This document shows positions 9,679-19,037 of a stretch of 64,000 nucleotides of DNA, in pieces (position 1 is the stretch's first letter; each line of letters begins with the position of its first letter). The position numbers were made by a program, and so were the translations under genes. The notes beneath the pieces are model-generated. The model was not told the DNA's origin. It saw only the letters and a list, made by a program, of their open reading frames with translations, and did not search any database. The DNA is from Comamonadaceae bacterium. GTDB lineage: Bacteria; Pseudomonadota; Gammaproteobacteria; Burkholderiales; Burkholderiaceae_C. The stretch is taken from positions 124,001-188,000 of the forward strand of contig CANGME010000004.1 in assembly GCA_947455145.1 (NCBI GenBank), in the 5' to 3' direction.

Positions 9679-10893
9679 TCAAACTCGAGCAGCCCGCAGT
9701 TTCATAGAGAAGTCACGCAAAGCGGTAATACCGCTTTCTTCTGCACGGTGGCACCAGGCCTGCAAATCAACCAGCAACTGCTCACGTGAGTGCGAAGTGT
9801 TGAGCCAGAGCTGGCGCAACTCTTCACGCATGACCACCAACTTGTCTAAAGTGGGGGAAGCCGCACGAGCCTGCTCCAGATGGGGCACAGCTGCCGCAGG
9901 CACCTTGTCAGCATCACGGTGCAACCAGCGGTTGGCCGCCTTGATCACGGTCGCATCGGCGCTGCGCGCTTTCAGAACGTCCAGCTCGTGCTTGAGTGCA
10001 GCTTGAACGCCATGGGCATAGCCCGCCATGATTTCGTAGCGATTGGCAATCAAAGCTTCTAGCGTTTTTTCATCAGCCACGGGCTTGATGTCGCCATAGG
10101 CCAGCTTAGGCGGTGTCTTTTTGACCTTGGCCAAGCCGACAGCTTGCATGATGGTAATGTACATCCAGCCAATGTCGAACTCGTAGGGCTTGACCGACAG
10201 CTTGGCCGACGTGGGGTAGGTGTGGTGGTTGTTGTGCAACTCTTCACCGGCAATGATGATGCCCCAAGGCGAAATGTTCGTACTAGCGTCAGGTGCCTCA
10301 AAATTGCGGTAGCCCCAGAAGTGGGCCGCACCGTTGATGATGCCGGCTGCAAAAATTGGCGTCCAAGCCATCTGCAAGGCCCACACGGCCAAGCCAGCAG
10401 CGCCAAACAGGGTCAGGTTGATGATCATCATCAACCCCACGCCTTGCCAGGAGAAACGGGTGTAGAGGTTGCGCTCAATCCAGTCGTCAGGCGTTCCATG
10501 ACCAAAGCGGTCCATGGTTTCCTTGTTTTTCGATTCTTTACGGTACAGCTCAGCACCCTGCGTCAGCACCTTTTTGATGCCGTACACATGCGGGCTGTGT
10601 GGGTCTTCAGCACCCTCACACTTGGCGTGGTGCTTGCGGTGAATGGCAGCCCACTCTTTGGTCACCTGACCAGTGGTCAGCCACAGCCAAAAACGGAAGA
10701 AGTGCGAGGCAATCGGGTGCAGATCCAGGGCACGGTGCGCTTGGTGGCGGTGCAGAAAGACGGTCACACTGATCATGGTCACGTGCGTCAGCGCCAAGGC
10801 GAAAAGGAAGATCTGCCAACCGGCCAGATCCCAAACGCCATGCGCCAGCCAATCAATGGCCGCATTCAACACAGTCCAGTCAGGTAACAGCAT
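9679..10893 (-). CDS. Membrane fatty acid (acyl-CoA type) desaturase
   Basis: The 404-residue integral membrane diiron enzyme should introduce a cis double bond into acyl chains. The three histidine boxes of the stearoyl-CoA/delta-9 family are clear: HRHQAH at 48-53, HRKHH at 85-89 and HNNHH at 220-224. Hydrophobic segments lie between them (about 25-45, 60-75, 150-190). The C-terminal 110 residues (after about 290) form a basic, helical extension beyond the usual catalytic core. The upstream region 10894-11056 is AT-rich and probably carries its promoter. The substrate (ACP, CoA or lipid bound) cannot be told from sequence. Confidence 0.92.
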   Translation of the reverse strand: MLLPDWTVLNAAIDWLAHGVWDLAGWQIFLFALALTHVTMISVTVFLHRHQAHRALDLHPIASHFFRFWLWLTTGQVTKEWAAIHRKHHAKCEGAEDPHSPHVYGIKKVLTQGAELYRKESKNKETMDRFGHGTPDDWIERNLYTRFSWQGVGLMMIINLTLFGAAGLAVWALQMAWTPIFAAGIINGAAHFWGYRNFEAPDASTNISPWGIIIAGEELHNNHHTYPTSAKLSVKPYEFDIGWMYITIMQAVGLAKVKKTPPKLAYGDIKPVADEKTLEALIANRYEIMAGYAHGVQAALKHELDVLKARSADATVIKAANRWLHRDADKVPAAAVPHLEQARAASPTLDKLVVMREELRQLWLNTSHSREQLLVDLQAWCHRAEESGITALRDFSMKLRAARV

Positions 10894-11056
10894 AGTTGGT
10901 AACCTTTACAACGAAATTAATAATAGTAAGGATGGCTACTGCCACCCCGCATTGACGAATTTTAAGGGTTCTGACCCGTTTTGACCATCACTTCTTTAAA
11001 ACCCTTGTCTTACCCCCGTTACATGGTGGTAAAAAACATTAACTCAAGCTAAAAAC

Positions 11057-12328
11057 TCAGTTTTTTTGCCAAACGGCTGCGAAAAATCCATCTGTTTGAT
11101 GTTTGTGCGGCCACAAACGCAGGTATTTCTGCCCGTTTTCCCCGCCGCTGCAAAGCTGGGCCGCGCCCTCGATCTTCAAGCCAGCCAGAATTTCGCCTGC
11201 GTCTAAGACACTGAAGTCCGGGTTGGCATCCGAGAAGGCCTGGGCAATGGCTTCATTCTCCTGCGGCAAGATGCTGCACGTGGCATACACCAAGCGCCCA
11301 CCAGACTTGAGCAGCCGCGCCGCGCTTTGCAAAATGGCGGCTTGCTTGATCGCCATCTCTTCCACGCCTTGCATGCTCTGTCGCCACTTCAGATCAGGAT
11401 TACGTCGCAAAGTTCCCAAACCCGTGCAGGGCGCGTCCACCAGCACCCGGTCAATTTTGCCGGCCAAGCGCTTAACGCGATCATCCCGCTCATGGGCGAT
11501 GGCCGCCGGGTGCACATTGGACAGACCGCTTCGCGCCAAGCGCGGCTTGAGGGCGTCCAAGCGATGGGCCGAGGTGTCAAACGCGTAAAGCCGCCCTGTA
11601 CTGCGCATGGCAGCACCAATGGCCAGGGTCTTGCCACCGGCACCGGCACAAAAGTCCACAACCATCTCGCCGCGTTTAGCGTCCAAGAGCATGGCCAGCA
11701 GTTGCGAGCCCTCGTCTTGCACCTCAATCGCGCCTCGGGTGAAAACATCCGTCTTGTTCAAGGCAGGCTTGTCTTGCAGCCGCAGGCCCCAGGGCGAAAA
11801 CGGCGTGGGGGTGGACTTGATGCCCGCCTTGTTCAGCTCTTTTTGCACGTCGGAGCGCTTGTCGTTCAGCGCATTGACGCGCAAATCAAGCCCGGCGTTC
11901 TGGTTCAGGCTCTGTGCCAGGGGCCAGAAATCAGCGCCCAATTGATCTTTGAGCGGCTGCACCAGCCACTCAGGCAGGTTGTGGCGATGGCGCTCCATCA
12001 AGTCGTCTGCCTTGACCTGGTCGCACTGCGCCAGCCAGTTTTTCTCTTGGTCGGTCAGCGCGCTCATCAAAAAATCGCGTGGGCCGTAGAAGCCCAAAAT
12101 AGCCAAGCGCCGCTCTTTGGGGCCGCTGCCCGAGGGGGCGAAGTGGTCAAAAAGCAGTTTTTTGCGCAACACGGCGTACACGGTCTCGGCCAAGGTGGCC
12201 CGCTCGCGCGGCCCCAGGCCGCGGTTGTCGCGAAAGAAGCGCGAGACGATGGCGTCCGCAGGGTGGTCGAATTTAAGGGTGAGTCTGACGAGTTCAGCGC
12301 AGGCGTCGAGGAGGGCTTTAGGATGCAT
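11057..12328 (-). CDS. RsmB/NOP-family rRNA m5C methyltransferase
   Basis: The 423-residue protein has an N-terminal NusB-like helical half (1-145) and a C-terminal Rossmann methyltransferase. Motif I is DFCAGAGGKT (225-234), the VDAPCTGLGT segment carries Cys301, and YATCSILPQEN carries the catalytic Cys351. These two cysteines define RNA m5C methyltransferases; RsmB acts on C967 of 16S rRNA. Length fits RsmB, but paralogues exist in Burkholderiales, so I withhold the symbol. Its ATG at 12328 is only 16 bases from the divergent DUF1653 start. Confidence 0.9.
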   Translation of the reverse strand: MHPKALLDACAELVRLTLKFDHPADAIVSRFFRDNRGLGPRERATLAETVYAVLRKKLLFDHFAPSGSGPKERRLAILGFYGPRDFLMSALTDQEKNWLAQCDQVKADDLMERHRHNLPEWLVQPLKDQLGADFWPLAQSLNQNAGLDLRVNALNDKRSDVQKELNKAGIKSTPTPFSPWGLRLQDKPALNKTDVFTRGAIEVQDEGSQLLAMLLDAKRGEMVVDFCAGAGGKTLAIGAAMRSTGRLYAFDTSAHRLDALKPRLARSGLSNVHPAAIAHERDDRVKRLAGKIDRVLVDAPCTGLGTLRRNPDLKWRQSMQGVEEMAIKQAAILQSAARLLKSGGRLVYATCSILPQENEAIAQAFSDANPDFSVLDAGEILAGLKIEGAAQLCSGGENGQKYLRLWPHKHQTDGFFAAVWQKN

Positions 12329-12344
12329 AGCCTACGATTGTCCC

Positions 12345-12596
12345 ATGTCCACTGAAAAACTCCCACCCCTCATCGAAACCCGCCCCGGTATTTACCGCCA
12401 TTACAAGAACCTGATGTACGAGGTGCTGGGCACCGTGCGCCACAGCGAGACGCTGGAGCCCATGACCCTGTACCGCGCGCTCTACGGTGAGCGCGGCCTG
12501 TGGGTTCGGCCTGCCGCCATGTTCAATGAGGACGTAGTGATTGAGGGCATCCAGCAGCCGCGATTCACCTTTATTTCAGAAACCCAGCCGACCTAA
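12345..12596 (+). CDS. DUF1653 family protein
   Basis: The 83-residue protein with the core [20 protein letters not shown], then [15 protein letters not shown] and F-N-E-D, matches the DUF1653 family of unknown function. The ATG at 12345 is chosen because the family starts close to it and an earlier in-frame start would lie inside the divergent methyltransferase gene. It ends 4 bases before the YceH gene, so the two are probably co-transcribed. Confidence 0.85.
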   Translation: MSTEKLPPLIETRPGIYRHYKNLMYEVLGTVRHSETLEPMTLYRALYGERGLWVRPAAMFNEDVVIEGIQQPRFTFISETQPT

Positions 12597-12600
12597 ACCC

Positions 12601-13323
12601 ATGACCCTACGCCCTCTCTCCCCCACTGAAACCCGTGCACTGGGCACCCTGATGGAAAAAGCCCGCACCGTGCCCGACAGCTACCCCCTGTCGCTCAACA
12701 ACCTGCTGCTGGGCTGCAACCAGAAGACCAGCCGTGAACCTGTGATGTCTCTCACCGAAGCGCAGGCGCAAGAGGCACTGGACGCATTGAAGGGGCTTAA
12801 CTTGGTGCGCGAGTCCAGCGGCAGCCGCGTGACCCGGTTTGAGCACAACCTGCAACGCGGCCTCAACGTGCCCGAGCAGTCCGCCGTGTTGCTGGGTTTG
12901 CTCATGCTGCGTGGCCCGCAAACAGCGGCAGAGCTGCGCCTGAACAGCGAGCGTTGGTATCGGTTTGCCGATGTCTCCTCGGTCGAAGGCTTTTTAGAAG
13001 AGTTGCGGGATCGCTCTGAAGAAAAAGGCGGCGCCTTGACTGTGCTGCTGCCCCGCGCACCCGGCGCACGTGAGCCGCGCTGGGCGCATCTGCTGTGCGG
13101 GCCGGTTGAAGTGAGTTTTGATATCGACCCGGGCAGGTCCGGCGCAAGCAGTGTTGCGGGCGTCATCACCCCTGGCGACCTGCGGGCGCGTGTGGAACAA
13201 CTGGAAAACGAAGTGGCCGACTTGCGCCAGACGGTGCAGCAACTCTGCCAAGAGCTGGGCATCTCGCCCAGCACACCTGCTTCAGAGTCAAATCAGGCTG
13301 AAACCTTACAAAACAATGCGTAA
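12601..13323 (+). CDS. YceH (DUF480) family protein
   Basis: The 240-residue protein has two tandem winged-helix-like domains: [18 protein letters not shown], then [20 protein letters not shown], and later [18 protein letters not shown]. It finishes with a short coiled coil ([20 protein letters not shown]). This matches the YceH/DUF480 family, whose role is not established. The ATG at 12601 is preferred over an in-frame start 60 bases earlier because the family begins [12 protein letters not shown]. It follows the DUF1653 gene closely and converges on purN. Confidence 0.9.
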   Translation: MTLRPLSPTETRALGTLMEKARTVPDSYPLSLNNLLLGCNQKTSREPVMSLTEAQAQEALDALKGLNLVRESSGSRVTRFEHNLQRGLNVPEQSAVLLGLLMLRGPQTAAELRLNSERWYRFADVSSVEGFLEELRDRSEEKGGALTVLLPRAPGAREPRWAHLLCGPVEVSFDIDPGRSGASSVAGVITPGDLRARVEQLENEVADLRQTVQQLCQELGISPSTPASESNQAETLQNNA

Positions 13324-13327
13324 TCAG

Positions 13328-13921
13328 CTACTTATTTTGTAGCAACTCTGCAATCGCCTTGGGGTAAATCAAGTGCTCCTGACTCAGCACCCGCGCCGCC
13401 AGCGTGGCCTCATCGTCGCCCGCCAGCACCGGCACCACGGCTTGCGCCAGGATGGGGCCGTGGTCGAGTTCGGCAGTGACTTGGTGCACGGTCGCACCCG
13501 CAAATTTGCAACCTGCATCCAAAGCCCGTTGGTGCGTATGCAGACCGGGGAAGGCAGGCAAGAGCGAGGGGTGGATGTTGAGCAAGCGCCCCTCGTAGTG
13601 CTGAACAAAACCCGGCGTGAGGATGCGCATGAAGCCCGCCAGCACCACCAGGGCGGGTTGGCCTGTTGGGTCTTGCTGGTCGATGGCGGCCATCAACGCT
13701 TCATCAAACGCTACGCGCGAATCGTAGGCTTTGTGATCCACAACTTCGGTAACAATGCCTTGCGCTTTGGCAAACTCTAGGCCTTTGGCATCGGAGCGGT
13801 TGCTGATGACGGCGGCAATGCGTGCACCATAGCGGGTGTGCCAGGCCTCACGCTCGGCAGTTTTTACGATGGCGGCCATGTTGGAGCCGCCGCCTGAGAT
13901 CAAAATGACAATGTTTTTCAT
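13328..13921 (-). CDS. purN: Phosphoribosylglycinamide formyltransferase
   Basis: The 197-residue enzyme transfers the formyl group of 10-formyl-THF to GAR, the third step of purine synthesis. The N-terminus KNIVILISGGGSNMAAIV binds phosphate. The catalytic Asn and His lie in LLNIHPSLLPAFPG, and the Asp lies in ATVHQVTAELDHGPI. The ATG at 13921 is used because the fold starts there; a TTG 36 bases upstream would add 12 atypical residues. Its 3' end carries a GCTAC...GTAGC hairpin (13327-13343) shared with the YceH 3' end. Confidence 0.95.
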   Translation of the reverse strand: MKNIVILISGGGSNMAAIVKTAEREAWHTRYGARIAAVISNRSDAKGLEFAKAQGIVTEVVDHKAYDSRVAFDEALMAAIDQQDPTGQPALVVLAGFMRILTPGFVQHYEGRLLNIHPSLLPAFPGLHTHQRALDAGCKFAGATVHQVTAELDHGPILAQAVVPVLAGDDEATLAARVLSQEHLIYPKAIAELLQNK

Positions 13922-13971
13922 GCTTTGCTGGCGATTATCGCGTTTGTCTCCCCTCAATTAGAAAGCCCACC

Positions 13972-15168
13972 ATGGATTTGGCATTCACCCCCGAAGAGCA
14001 ACAGTTTCGCGACGACATACGCACCTGGGTGCACGCCAACTTGCCGCCCGCCATCTCGCACAAAGTGCACAACGCCTTGCACCTGACGCGCGACGACATG
14101 CAGCGCTGGGCCAAAATTTTGGGCAGCAAAGGTTGGCTGGGCCATGGCTGGCCCACGCAGTTTGGTGGCCCGGGCTGGACGGCCGTGCAAAAACATTTGT
14201 TTGAAGAAGAATGCGCGCGCGCCGGTGCGCCACGAGTCGTACCGTTTGGGCCGGTGATGGTGGCCCCGGTCATCATGGCTTTTGGCTCGCCTGAGCAACA
14301 GCAGCGCTTTTTGCCCGGCATTGCCAGCGGCGAGGTCTGGTGGAGCCAGGGCTATAGCGAGCCGGGCTCGGGCTCTGATTTGGCCAGCGTCAAGACACGT
14401 GCTGAGCGCCAGGGCGACACCTACGTCGTCAACGGCCAAAAGACCTGGACGACTCTGGGCCAATACGGCGAGTGGATCTTTTGCCTGGTGCGCACCAATA
14501 CCGAAGGCAAGCCGCAGACCGGCATCAGCTTCCTGTTGATCGACATGAAGTCCCCCGGCGTGACGGTGCGCCCCATCGTGCTGCTGGACGGAGAGGCCGA
14601 AGTCAACGAAGTCTTCTTCGACAACGTCGTCGTACCCGCCAACAACCTGATTGGCGAAGAGAACAAAGGCTGGACTTACGCCAAACACCTGCTCTCGCAC
14701 GAGCGAACCAACATTGCCGACGTGAACCGCGCCAAACGCGAGTTGGAACGCCTCAAACGCATCGCCCAGGCCGAGGGCGTGTATGACCCGGCCACCGGGG
14801 GTGCGACCGCCCTGCGCTTTCGCGACGAGATTGCCAAACTTGAAGTGGACGTTGTCGCGCTGGAGATGCTGGTGCTGCGCGTGCTGTCGGCTGAAAAATC
14901 AGGCAAGAATTCGCTCGACATTGCCGGCCTGCTCAAAATTCGCGGCAGCGAAATCCAGCAGCGCTACAGCGAACTCATGATGCTGGCCGCTGGCCCCAAC
15001 GCCCTGCCGCTGATCCGTGAAGCGATGGAAGCAGGCTGGCAAGGCGACGCCGCCACCATGGCCCACGCGCCACTGGCATCGGGCTACTTCAACATGCGCA
15101 AGACCACGATTTATGGTGGCAGCAATGAGGTGCAACGCAACATCGTGTCTCAAACCGTATTGGGGTGA
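13972..15168 (+). CDS. Acyl-CoA dehydrogenase, first of a pair
   Basis: This 398-residue flavoenzyme has the family segments WWSQGYSEPGSGSDLASVKT (FAD-binding), GQKTWTTLGQYGEWIF and MRKTTIYGGSNEVQRNIVSQ near the C-terminus. The N-terminus (DLAFTPEEQQFRDDIRTWVH) is complete. It is followed after 5 bases by a second, shorter dehydrogenase. Such adjacent pairs often encode heteromeric (alpha2-beta2) enzymes acting on sterol side chains or bulky acyl-CoAs. The substrate cannot be read from sequence. The catalytic glutamate position was not assigned by eye. Confidence 0.93.
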   Translation: MDLAFTPEEQQFRDDIRTWVHANLPPAISHKVHNALHLTRDDMQRWAKILGSKGWLGHGWPTQFGGPGWTAVQKHLFEEECARAGAPRVVPFGPVMVAPVIMAFGSPEQQQRFLPGIASGEVWWSQGYSEPGSGSDLASVKTRAERQGDTYVVNGQKTWTTLGQYGEWIFCLVRTNTEGKPQTGISFLLIDMKSPGVTVRPIVLLDGEAEVNEVFFDNVVVPANNLIGEENKGWTYAKHLLSHERTNIADVNRAKRELERLKRIAQAEGVYDPATGGATALRFRDEIAKLEVDVVALEMLVLRVLSAEKSGKNSLDIAGLLKIRGSEIQQRYSELMMLAAGPNALPLIREAMEAGWQGDAATMAHAPLASGYFNMRKTTIYGGSNEVQRNIVSQTVLG

Positions 15169-15173
15169 TAAAA

Positions 15174-16289
15174 ATGGATTTCAATTTTTCAGACGACCAA
15201 GAACAACTCCGCGACGCGGTGCGCAAATGGGTGGGCCGGGGCTACAGCTTCGAGCGTCGCCGCGCCATCGTGGCGGCAGGAGGCTTCTCACGCGAAGCCT
15301 ATGCCGAGTTGGCCGAACTGGGCCTGTGCGGGCTCTACGTTGCCGAGGAAGACGGCGGCTTAGGGCTGGGGCCTGTGGAGGCCATGGTGGCGATGGAAGA
15401 GCTGGGGCGCGGCATCGTGCTGGAGCCCCTAGTGCAAACGCTGATTGCCAGCGGCGTGCTGTCGGGCTTCGCCCCCACCGAACTCAAATCCGCTTGGTTG
15501 CCACGCATCGCTGCGGGTGAAGCGCTGGTCGTGCTGGCGCATCAAGAGAAAAAAGCCCGTTATCAGCTTGATTCTTGCGAGGCAAAAGCTACTCAAACGA
15601 CCGCAGGATACGCACTGGCAGCTATCAAAACAACAGTGCCTTGCGGCGACCAGGCAGAAGCCTTCATCGTCCCCGCCAAGCTGAACGGCCAGATCGCCTT
15701 GTTCTTGGTGGAGCGCAGCGCCAGTGGCGTCAGCACACACAGCTACGGCACGCAAGACGGTAGCCGCGCGGCTGACATAACGCTGAGCAACGCGCCCGCA
15801 CAACTCATCTCATCTGACGGCCTGACCGCGTTGGAACACGCTGTGGACATCGGCATCGCCGCCACCTGCGCCCAAGCCGTGGGCGTGATGGACATGACGC
15901 TGACCGCCACCGCCGACTACATGAACACACGCAAGCAGTTCGGCGTCAACATCGCCAGCTTTCAAGCCCTGCGCCACCGCGTGGCCGACATGAAGATGCA
16001 ACTGGAGCTGGCCCGATCCATGAGCTACTACGCCAGCCTCAAACTCAACGCCCCAGCCGACGAGCGCCGCCGCGCCCTGGCCCGCGCCAAGGTGCAACTC
16101 GGCCAATCCATGCGCTTCATCGGCCAACAAGCGGTGCAACTGCACGGCGGCATCGGTGTGACGGATGAGCTAATCGTGAGCCACTACTTCAAGTCACTCA
16201 CGCAAATGGAGATGACGTTTGGCGACAGCCTGCACCACCTGGGCGAGGTGTCGGCCCGCATGCAGGCGACGGCGGGTGTGTTTGCCTGA
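15174..16289 (+). CDS. Acyl-CoA dehydrogenase, second of a pair
   Basis: The 371-residue protein starts MDFNFSDDQEQLRDAVRKWV and has the C-terminal region AVQLHGGIGVTDELIVSHYF of the family. The ATG at 15174 is preferred over a GTG 9 bases earlier. It is shorter than its neighbour and less conserved in the FAD-binding middle, as expected for the beta-like partner of a heteromeric dehydrogenase. Bases 15582-15631 contain GCTACT...AGCTATCAAAAC and may be an in-frame remnant of a Comamonadaceae dispersed repeat. It converges on the molybdenum hydroxylase genes. Confidence 0.92.
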   Translation: MDFNFSDDQEQLRDAVRKWVGRGYSFERRRAIVAAGGFSREAYAELAELGLCGLYVAEEDGGLGLGPVEAMVAMEELGRGIVLEPLVQTLIASGVLSGFAPTELKSAWLPRIAAGEALVVLAHQEKKARYQLDSCEAKATQTTAGYALAAIKTTVPCGDQAEAFIVPAKLNGQIALFLVERSASGVSTHSYGTQDGSRAADITLSNAPAQLISSDGLTALEHAVDIGIAATCAQAVGVMDMTLTATADYMNTRKQFGVNIASFQALRHRVADMKMQLELARSMSYYASLKLNAPADERRRALARAKVQLGQSMRFIGQQAVQLHGGIGVTDELIVSHYFKSLTQMEMTFGDSLHHLGEVSARMQATAGVFA

Positions 16290-16293
16290 AACT

Positions 16294-18462
16294 TCAAGCC
16301 GACAGCGCTGCCAAAATCCGCTCCGGCGTCAACGGCAACTGGCGAACACGCACGCCCAGGGCGTCGAACACGGCGTTGCCAATGGCGGCAGCGGTGGGGC
16401 CTTGGGTGGCTTCGCCTGCGCCGATTGAGGGCTCGTTGGGGCGGTCTATCAGGGCTACATCGACCACAGGGGCTTCGGAGAAGTTGAGGATGGGGTAGTC
16501 CTCCCAGCTGCGGGTCAGCATCGTCTCGCGGGTGAAGCGCAGTTCTTCTTTCAGCGTCCAACTGCAACTCTGAATCGCGCCGCCCTCCAACTGGCTTTTA
16601 ACGCCATCGGGGTTGATGGCCAGGCCCACGTCGGCGGCGATGGAGATGCGCTCTACGCGGATCGACGCCTGTGCCCGTATCAGCACCGCCACGGCACACC
16701 AAGCGCCGTTGTTTTTGTAGCGGGCAAAGGCCAGGCCACGCCCGGTGCCCTCTTGATCATTGCTCTTGTCGTGCCACCAAGGGGCTTGTTCAATCGCCTT
16801 CTCGATGACCGCCCGTGCCCGTGGGTCGCTCAGGTGCTGTAGTCTGAAATCCACTGTGTCGCGCTGCACAGAATGCGCCAGCTCGTCCATAAAACATTCG
16901 ATGGCCCACACGTTGGCATAACCGCCAAGCGCGCGAATGGCGGAGGTGCGAATGGGCATCTCCAGCAGCCGGTGGTAGACGACGCTTTGCTGGGGGAAGT
17001 CGTAGTCGGGGATGGCATTGCGGTCACCGCCGCCACCAGCGGACATGGGCGGGTCTAGCGCGATAGGTACGTCAAAAGGTCGGGCCAATTCTGACGCCGC
17101 TTTGAACGACAAGGCGCCCGCCGCCGAGCGGCCTGGGCGCGAGGTGTAGCCGTTGGACCAGTTCTCATGCTTCCAATCTTGGATAAGGCCTTCCGGGCTC
17201 AGATCGGCTTGCAAGCTCACCCAATGGGCCGACCCACTGGGGCCACAGCTCAGCTCGTCTGCGCGTGACCACACCACGCGCACCGGCTGGCCCGCAGCGG
17301 CGCGCGAAAGCAAGACGGCATCAAAGGCAACGTCATCCGCTGGGTTGTGGCCATAGCAGCCCGCGCCGTCCACGTGGTGCACGACGACGGCGGGCGCAGC
17401 ATCGACATACTCGCGGCGCAGAAAAACTTCAATGTCCGTCTTGAGGTTAAAGATGCCCTGGCTGTGGCACCACACCTCCAACTTCGCGTCGCTCCATTGC
17501 GCCACGGCGCAAGACGGGCCAATCGACGCATGGGCGATGAAGGGGCGTGAATACGAGGCACTCAAGTGCGTGCTGCCTGCTGGCAACGCCTGCGTAGCCG
17601 GGCCTGATTTTTCAAAAACAATGTGCCGCTCAGACGGCGTGCCGGTGAGGAAACCCGCCAAGTCACCACAGTCCGGCAGCACAGCGGGCAAGTGCCATTG
17701 CACCAGCGTCTCCAGCAGCTCCGCCGCCGCGATGGCCAGCTCTTCACGCGCCGCGATCACGCCCAAAAACGAACCATCTCTGACCAAAGTCACGCCGGGC
17801 ATGCGCTGCTTGAAACTGGCCTCATCCAAGCTCACCACATGCCCCGCCCGGTTCGACGTGCGCACCACGCGGGCATGCAACATGCCGGGCAACACTAGGT
17901 CTTGAATGAAGCTGGCTTGGCCGAACAGTTTCTTCGCCAAGTCAATGCGCGGCTCGGCGAACCCCACCTTGGTGTACTGCGCAACCGGCTTGGTGGCGGC
18001 TTGCTCAGACACAGGCTCGCCCAGGTGGGCTTGCAAATTCAAATCCCAGTAAGTGGCCTGAGCATCCGAGACGCTGGACGTCAAGCGGCCATCCGCAATC
18101 TTCACCGTCGTGGCCGCCACCTGATGGGCTTGGCAAAACTCGGCCACCGCCATGGCCCTGATCGTCGCGCAAGCCATGCGCACGGCCGAGCCTGAATGCT
18201 CAATCGAGAAGCTGCCCGACGTCACCCCTTCGTCCGGGTTCTGCGCGGTGTTGATGTCGATGTTGACGATGCGGCTCAAATCCACATCCAGCTCTTCAGC
18301 CGCAATCTGCGCCAGTGCAGTGGAGATGCCCTGCCCAATGTCCACCTTGCCCACGCGCAGGGTCACCTGCCCCGGCACGTCAAACGCAAGCCATTGCCCC
18401 AAGAGCGGGTTCTTGTCCAGGCTGCCTTTGACAAAGCCCCGTGCTTTCATGGTGGTGCTCAT
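16294..18462 (-). CDS. Molybdopterin-binding subunit, xanthine dehydrogenase family (IorB-like)
   Basis: The 722-residue protein matches the one-chain molybdenum subunits of the isoquinoline 1-oxidoreductase/nicotinate hydroxylase type: VGKVDIGQGISTALAQIAAE near the N-terminus, FVKGSLDKNPLLGQW before it, and GAGEATQGPTAAAIGNAVFD near the C-terminus with the catalytic Glu in GAGEAT. It hydroxylates an N-heterocycle or aldehyde using water. The ATG at 18462 overlaps the stop of the iron-sulfur subunit by 4 bases and has GGGAGCG upstream. No cytochrome or FAD subunit is adjacent. The substrate is unknown. Confidence 0.88.
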   Translation of the reverse strand: MSTTMKARGFVKGSLDKNPLLGQWLAFDVPGQVTLRVGKVDIGQGISTALAQIAAEELDVDLSRIVNIDINTAQNPDEGVTSGSFSIEHSGSAVRMACATIRAMAVAEFCQAHQVAATTVKIADGRLTSSVSDAQATYWDLNLQAHLGEPVSEQAATKPVAQYTKVGFAEPRIDLAKKLFGQASFIQDLVLPGMLHARVVRTSNRAGHVVSLDEASFKQRMPGVTLVRDGSFLGVIAAREELAIAAAELLETLVQWHLPAVLPDCGDLAGFLTGTPSERHIVFEKSGPATQALPAGSTHLSASYSRPFIAHASIGPSCAVAQWSDAKLEVWCHSQGIFNLKTDIEVFLRREYVDAAPAVVVHHVDGAGCYGHNPADDVAFDAVLLSRAAAGQPVRVVWSRADELSCGPSGSAHWVSLQADLSPEGLIQDWKHENWSNGYTSRPGRSAAGALSFKAASELARPFDVPIALDPPMSAGGGGDRNAIPDYDFPQQSVVYHRLLEMPIRTSAIRALGGYANVWAIECFMDELAHSVQRDTVDFRLQHLSDPRARAVIEKAIEQAPWWHDKSNDQEGTGRGLAFARYKNNGAWCAVAVLIRAQASIRVERISIAADVGLAINPDGVKSQLEGGAIQSCSWTLKEELRFTRETMLTRSWEDYPILNFSEAPVVDVALIDRPNEPSIGAGEATQGPTAAAIGNAVFDALGVRVRQLPLTPERILAALSA

Positions 18463-18920
18463 GCTGCGCTCCCGGTTTGAATGGCTTTCATCACCGCTTT
18501 GACAATGCGCGGATGGCTGCCGCAGCGGCACAGGTGCTTGTCCAACGCGGCTCGCACCTCGTGCTCAGAAGGCGCTGGCTGGCGCTCCGTCAACGCCACC
18601 GCCGTCATCATGATGCCGCTCAAGCAATAGCCGCACTGCCCAGGCTGCTCGTCCAGCAAGGCCTGCTGAACGCAGTGGAGATGCTCCGGCGAACCCACAC
18701 CCTCAGGCGTGCGCACAGCCTTGCCCTCCAAAGCCCACAGCGGCAAATCGCACGTGGTCGTGGGCAACCCATCCACCAACACCGTGCAAGACCCGCAATG
18801 CCCCTCGACGCAACCCATCTTGACGCCGACCAGGCCTAAGTCATTGCGTAAAACGAATAGGGCTTTTGTGTTCTGAGGCGCGTCGCAACTGCGCAGGGAG
18901 CCGTTGATTTGGATTTGCAA
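18459..18920 (-). CDS. 2Fe-2S subunit of the molybdenum hydroxylase
   Basis: The 153-residue protein has the plant-type ferredoxin cluster site GCVEGHCGSCTVLVDG followed by a fourth cysteine in PTTTC, and the second C-terminal cluster site GQCGYCLSG ... CRCGSHPRI. This is the two-cluster small subunit of xanthine dehydrogenase-family enzymes and passes electrons from the Mo cofactor. One more cysteine (Cys13 in RSCDAP) lies near the N-terminus. It precedes the large subunit with an ATGA overlap. The 117 bases upstream hold the likely promoter. Confidence 0.93.
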   Translation of the reverse strand: MQIQINGSLRSCDAPQNTKALFVLRNDLGLVGVKMGCVEGHCGSCTVLVDGLPTTTCDLPLWALEGKAVRTPEGVGSPEHLHCVQQALLDEQPGQCGYCLSGIMMTAVALTERQPAPSEHEVRAALDKHLCRCGSHPRIVKAVMKAIQTGSAA

Positions 18921-19037
18921 GGTTCGTCCTTGGTTGGGGTGGGGATGAAAATTTAGGGCCTCGAAAATTGTACTTCTCGAAGGCTGAACTCACCTCACAG
19001 GCCTTAACCTGATGTCGCGTCTGAAGATCAACTTCCT

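Noticed and set aside
11327-12355. 342-codon plus-strand frame opposite the RsmB-like gene
   Set aside because: Low-complexity Gln/His/Arg-rich translation typical of antisense frames; the minus-strand gene has full catalytic motifs.
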